Assembly (NCBI GenBank): GCA_012861695.1 | Contig: JAAOOA010000016.1 | Span: 21,474,202 to 21,538,201 of the forward strand | Reading direction: 5' to 3' | Origin: Trematomus loennbergii | Lineage: Eukaryota; Chordata; Actinopteri; Perciformes; Nototheniidae | DNA: 64,000 nt | Shown: piece by piece, positions 61,916 to 64,000 of the stretch | Layout of the letters: each line of letters starts with the position of its first letter | How positions within the stretch are numbered: position 1 is the stretch's first letter | The notes under the pieces: generated by a model | The model's database searches: none | What the model was told of the DNA's origin: nothing | Seen by the model: the letters and a program-made list of their open reading frames with translations, nothing else | Program-made: the position numbers and the translations under genes

Positions 61916-62406
61916 TTAAAGGGGACCTATCATGCAAAATGCACTTTTGTACGTCTTTTATACATGAATATGTGTCCCGGTGTTCCAGGGAACTCACCAA
62001 GTGTCAGAAAACACAACCCTCTCTATTTTCCTCCATACCCAAATCTCTAAAAAAGGGGCTGCAACGGCTCTGATAAAAACTGATCCAGATTTGAACACTG
62101 TCCTGACGTCAGGACAGTGGCACTACGGCTATTGGGCCAACTCCACCAATCAGGAGGAGACAGCCACGGCCATTGCGTTCAAAAGCACTGGAGACGCTGT
62201 AGTACATTGCCAGGCCTGTAGATGGTGCTGTTCTCACTGAATCAGCCCTTGCACAAAAACAGGGTTACAATAGTGCAAATTGAGCGAAATGAGGCATGGC
62301 TAAAATGCATGATCCGTTTGGTATTTTGAAAAAAAAAAGAGTATAAATATGCCTTATATAGGTATACACTATATTATTCAAATATAGCATGATAGGTCCA
62401 CTTTAA
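61916..62406. mobile_element. TTAA-flanked MITE, family B, short copy
   Basis: TTAA at 61916-61919 and 62403-62406 flank a 483-bp body with ends AGGGGACCTATCATGC and GCATGATAGGTCCACT, identical to those of 27607-28557. The first ~300 bp are over 95% alike by eye. A perfect 20-bp palindrome CTGTCCTGACGTCAGGACAG sits at 62098-62117. Confidence 0.9.
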
Positions 62407-64000
62407 ACAAGCAAGACAACATAGATCAGGTTAGTCACATAGGTCTGGTTGTACAACACAGAAGGATTAGAAATTGGGTGCAAACACTGATGATTTGGGC
62501 ATTTATGAGGTGACAAAATGATAATAAAAAAACAGCGAGCCAAAACCTTTTTAATAAATATTTGTAAATAAAGCCATATGACGAAAGAGGAGGGGAAAGA
62601 CTCTGCTGTTAGCAGAAGAGCCATGGGTGGATTACTCTTAGCAGCATTGAAGAAATCACAATAATATAATATGTTAATATATTTTTGCTTGCTTTTAGAA
62701 TTCTGGTCTGAATACTTCATTGAATTGGTTGCTAGTCCCTTTGTTGTTGTTTATTATAATACATACATACAAGTATTTCTTGAAGAGCAGTTTCTGTTTT
62801 GACCATGTTTTATTCAAGTCATGTGAGGACAAGCCTACTAAAACTCTGCATACAGTTGTGTGATGTCTGTCGCTCTAGAGCAGCTTTGTCAAGTCTGGGA
62901 AATTACACAACACTTGCTTTGGGCTGAATAAACACAGTGAGTATAGCAACAAGTGTTGTTTTTTTATTCATAGGGGCTAAAGTTCAGGATTTCTCAGCCT
63001 CTGCTGCATCGATTTGTACTTCCCTTTTTAAAAGCATGTCTCCTGTGAGTCCCTCAACTTTATAAAAGTGCAACTTTATCACTGGAGTGTGCCTTTTAAA
63101 AACAAAAGCTCCAGTAGACAGAAACAATCTTCCACCAAAGAGAACCTGGCACTGTGCTGTACCCTATTATCTACTACTCTCTTCTGACAATAATGTGTTT
63201 TAGTAGTTAAACATGGCAGGATAAATTATCTTAGTCAGGCTGTCACCATGTGATCAGAAATACCACAAAGATAATGATATCTATGAGAAACACTGAAACG
63301 CAGGATTCAAAGCGGCCGGGGAACAGTCAGCTAACTTTCTCGCTGTTTCCTACCAAGTCTCCACTATCTCCCTTCAAATAACAAGGCGAAATGCCAAAAT
63401 AATAAGTAGTCCTGCATGCAAATGTGTGTGCATGACTTGGACGGCATCCGATTCTGTAACTTGGAACATATCTGTTTGCACAGCAGGAGAGAAATGTACG
63501 TGTTTCGTTAATTGCTATTCATTTATTCCCTCTGTTAGACAAATTCATCTTATCTCCCCCCGATCTTATGATCCCAGACCAACGCACAGGCACAGATGCT
63601 GTGAATGAGCAAGTGTCCCTAAGCTACTCATAGCGTTCTTTCAACCCAACTCACACACTTAGCTGCTTCCACACAGCAACCAGCCTCAGACTCGGCAGTG
63701 TGAAGGAAAAGAAAATTCAACACCCTAAAGATGATCACAGATAGACTATTATTCATATGCTGATTGTAAATGTGTATTCTGATCCTGCGCGAGCACGTTG
63801 GGGAACTTCCTTGCAGATATATGCAGTTTATGTTAGTGATTTGTGCTGTGCCTTGAAATGTAACAATCTGTTTGCAGTAAGCTCAAGAACTTCCACTCGG
63901 GATGAACTGAAGGAGTGTGCAATGATGTCCGTCGCAAATTATCATCTCAACACACACACAAAACACACACTGCTTCCAGCCCCAATGCATACACACAGAG
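62407..64000. other. intergenic stretch to window end, nothing recognised
   Basis: AT-rich DNA with a short (CA)n near 63.95 kb; no exon or element supported. Confidence 0.5.

Overview
The window looks like nuclear DNA of a ray-finned (teleost) fish, probably a percomorph. It is AT-rich and intron-containing, full of long (GT)n arrays, and carries teleost-type mobile elements: TTAA-flanked MITEs, hAT and PIF/Harbinger MITEs, L1/L2/RTE-like LINE fragments and a tRNA-derived SINE. It has no operons, CRISPR arrays or prokaryotic features.

The only host gene I can support is the 5' end of a delta-type ionotropic glutamate receptor gene, grid1 (grid1a or grid1b not resolved), on the minus strand. 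Exon 1 (start codon at 4045, donor after 3967) encodes the signal peptide and the ADSIIHI mature start. Exon 2 (2331 down to 2176) encodes the first ~52 residues of the amino-terminal domain. The two join in phase across a 1,635-bp intron 1. The rest of the gene lies left of base 1, so 1-2175 is the start of intron 2. Everything right of about 4.6 kb is 5' flank. About 59 kb of it was scanned without finding another host exon.

Two REST/RE1-like motifs flank exon 1: a full match to the common 17-base consensus in intron 1 (2542-2558) and a weaker one about 1.4 kb upstream of the start codon (5406-5426). A short overlapping upstream ORF (4071 down to 4030) precedes the main start codon.

The 5' flank is a graveyard of nested mobile elements. 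At least eight TTAA-flanked inverted-repeat elements are present (1-300, 341-1171, 15804-16925, 21887-22400, 24412-24801, 27221-28860, 57062-57516, 61916-62406, plus 27607-28557 nested in one of them). hAT elements with exact 8-bp target duplications lie at 25179-26440, 35483-35560 (body only 62 bp) and 37238-37937. A Harbinger MITE has TAA duplications (17235-18005). A Ty3/Gypsy LTR-gag remnant runs into a dead L1 (37136-40930). LINE pieces of L2, RTE-like and other types are scattered through the rest. Several insertions are nested, so their relative ages can be read directly.

I did not find a new gene system. The points most worth a second look are the paired RE1 motifs and upstream ORF at grid1, the nested insertions, the 62-bp hAT MITE, the doubled-ended Harbinger MITE, and two snap-back palindromes.
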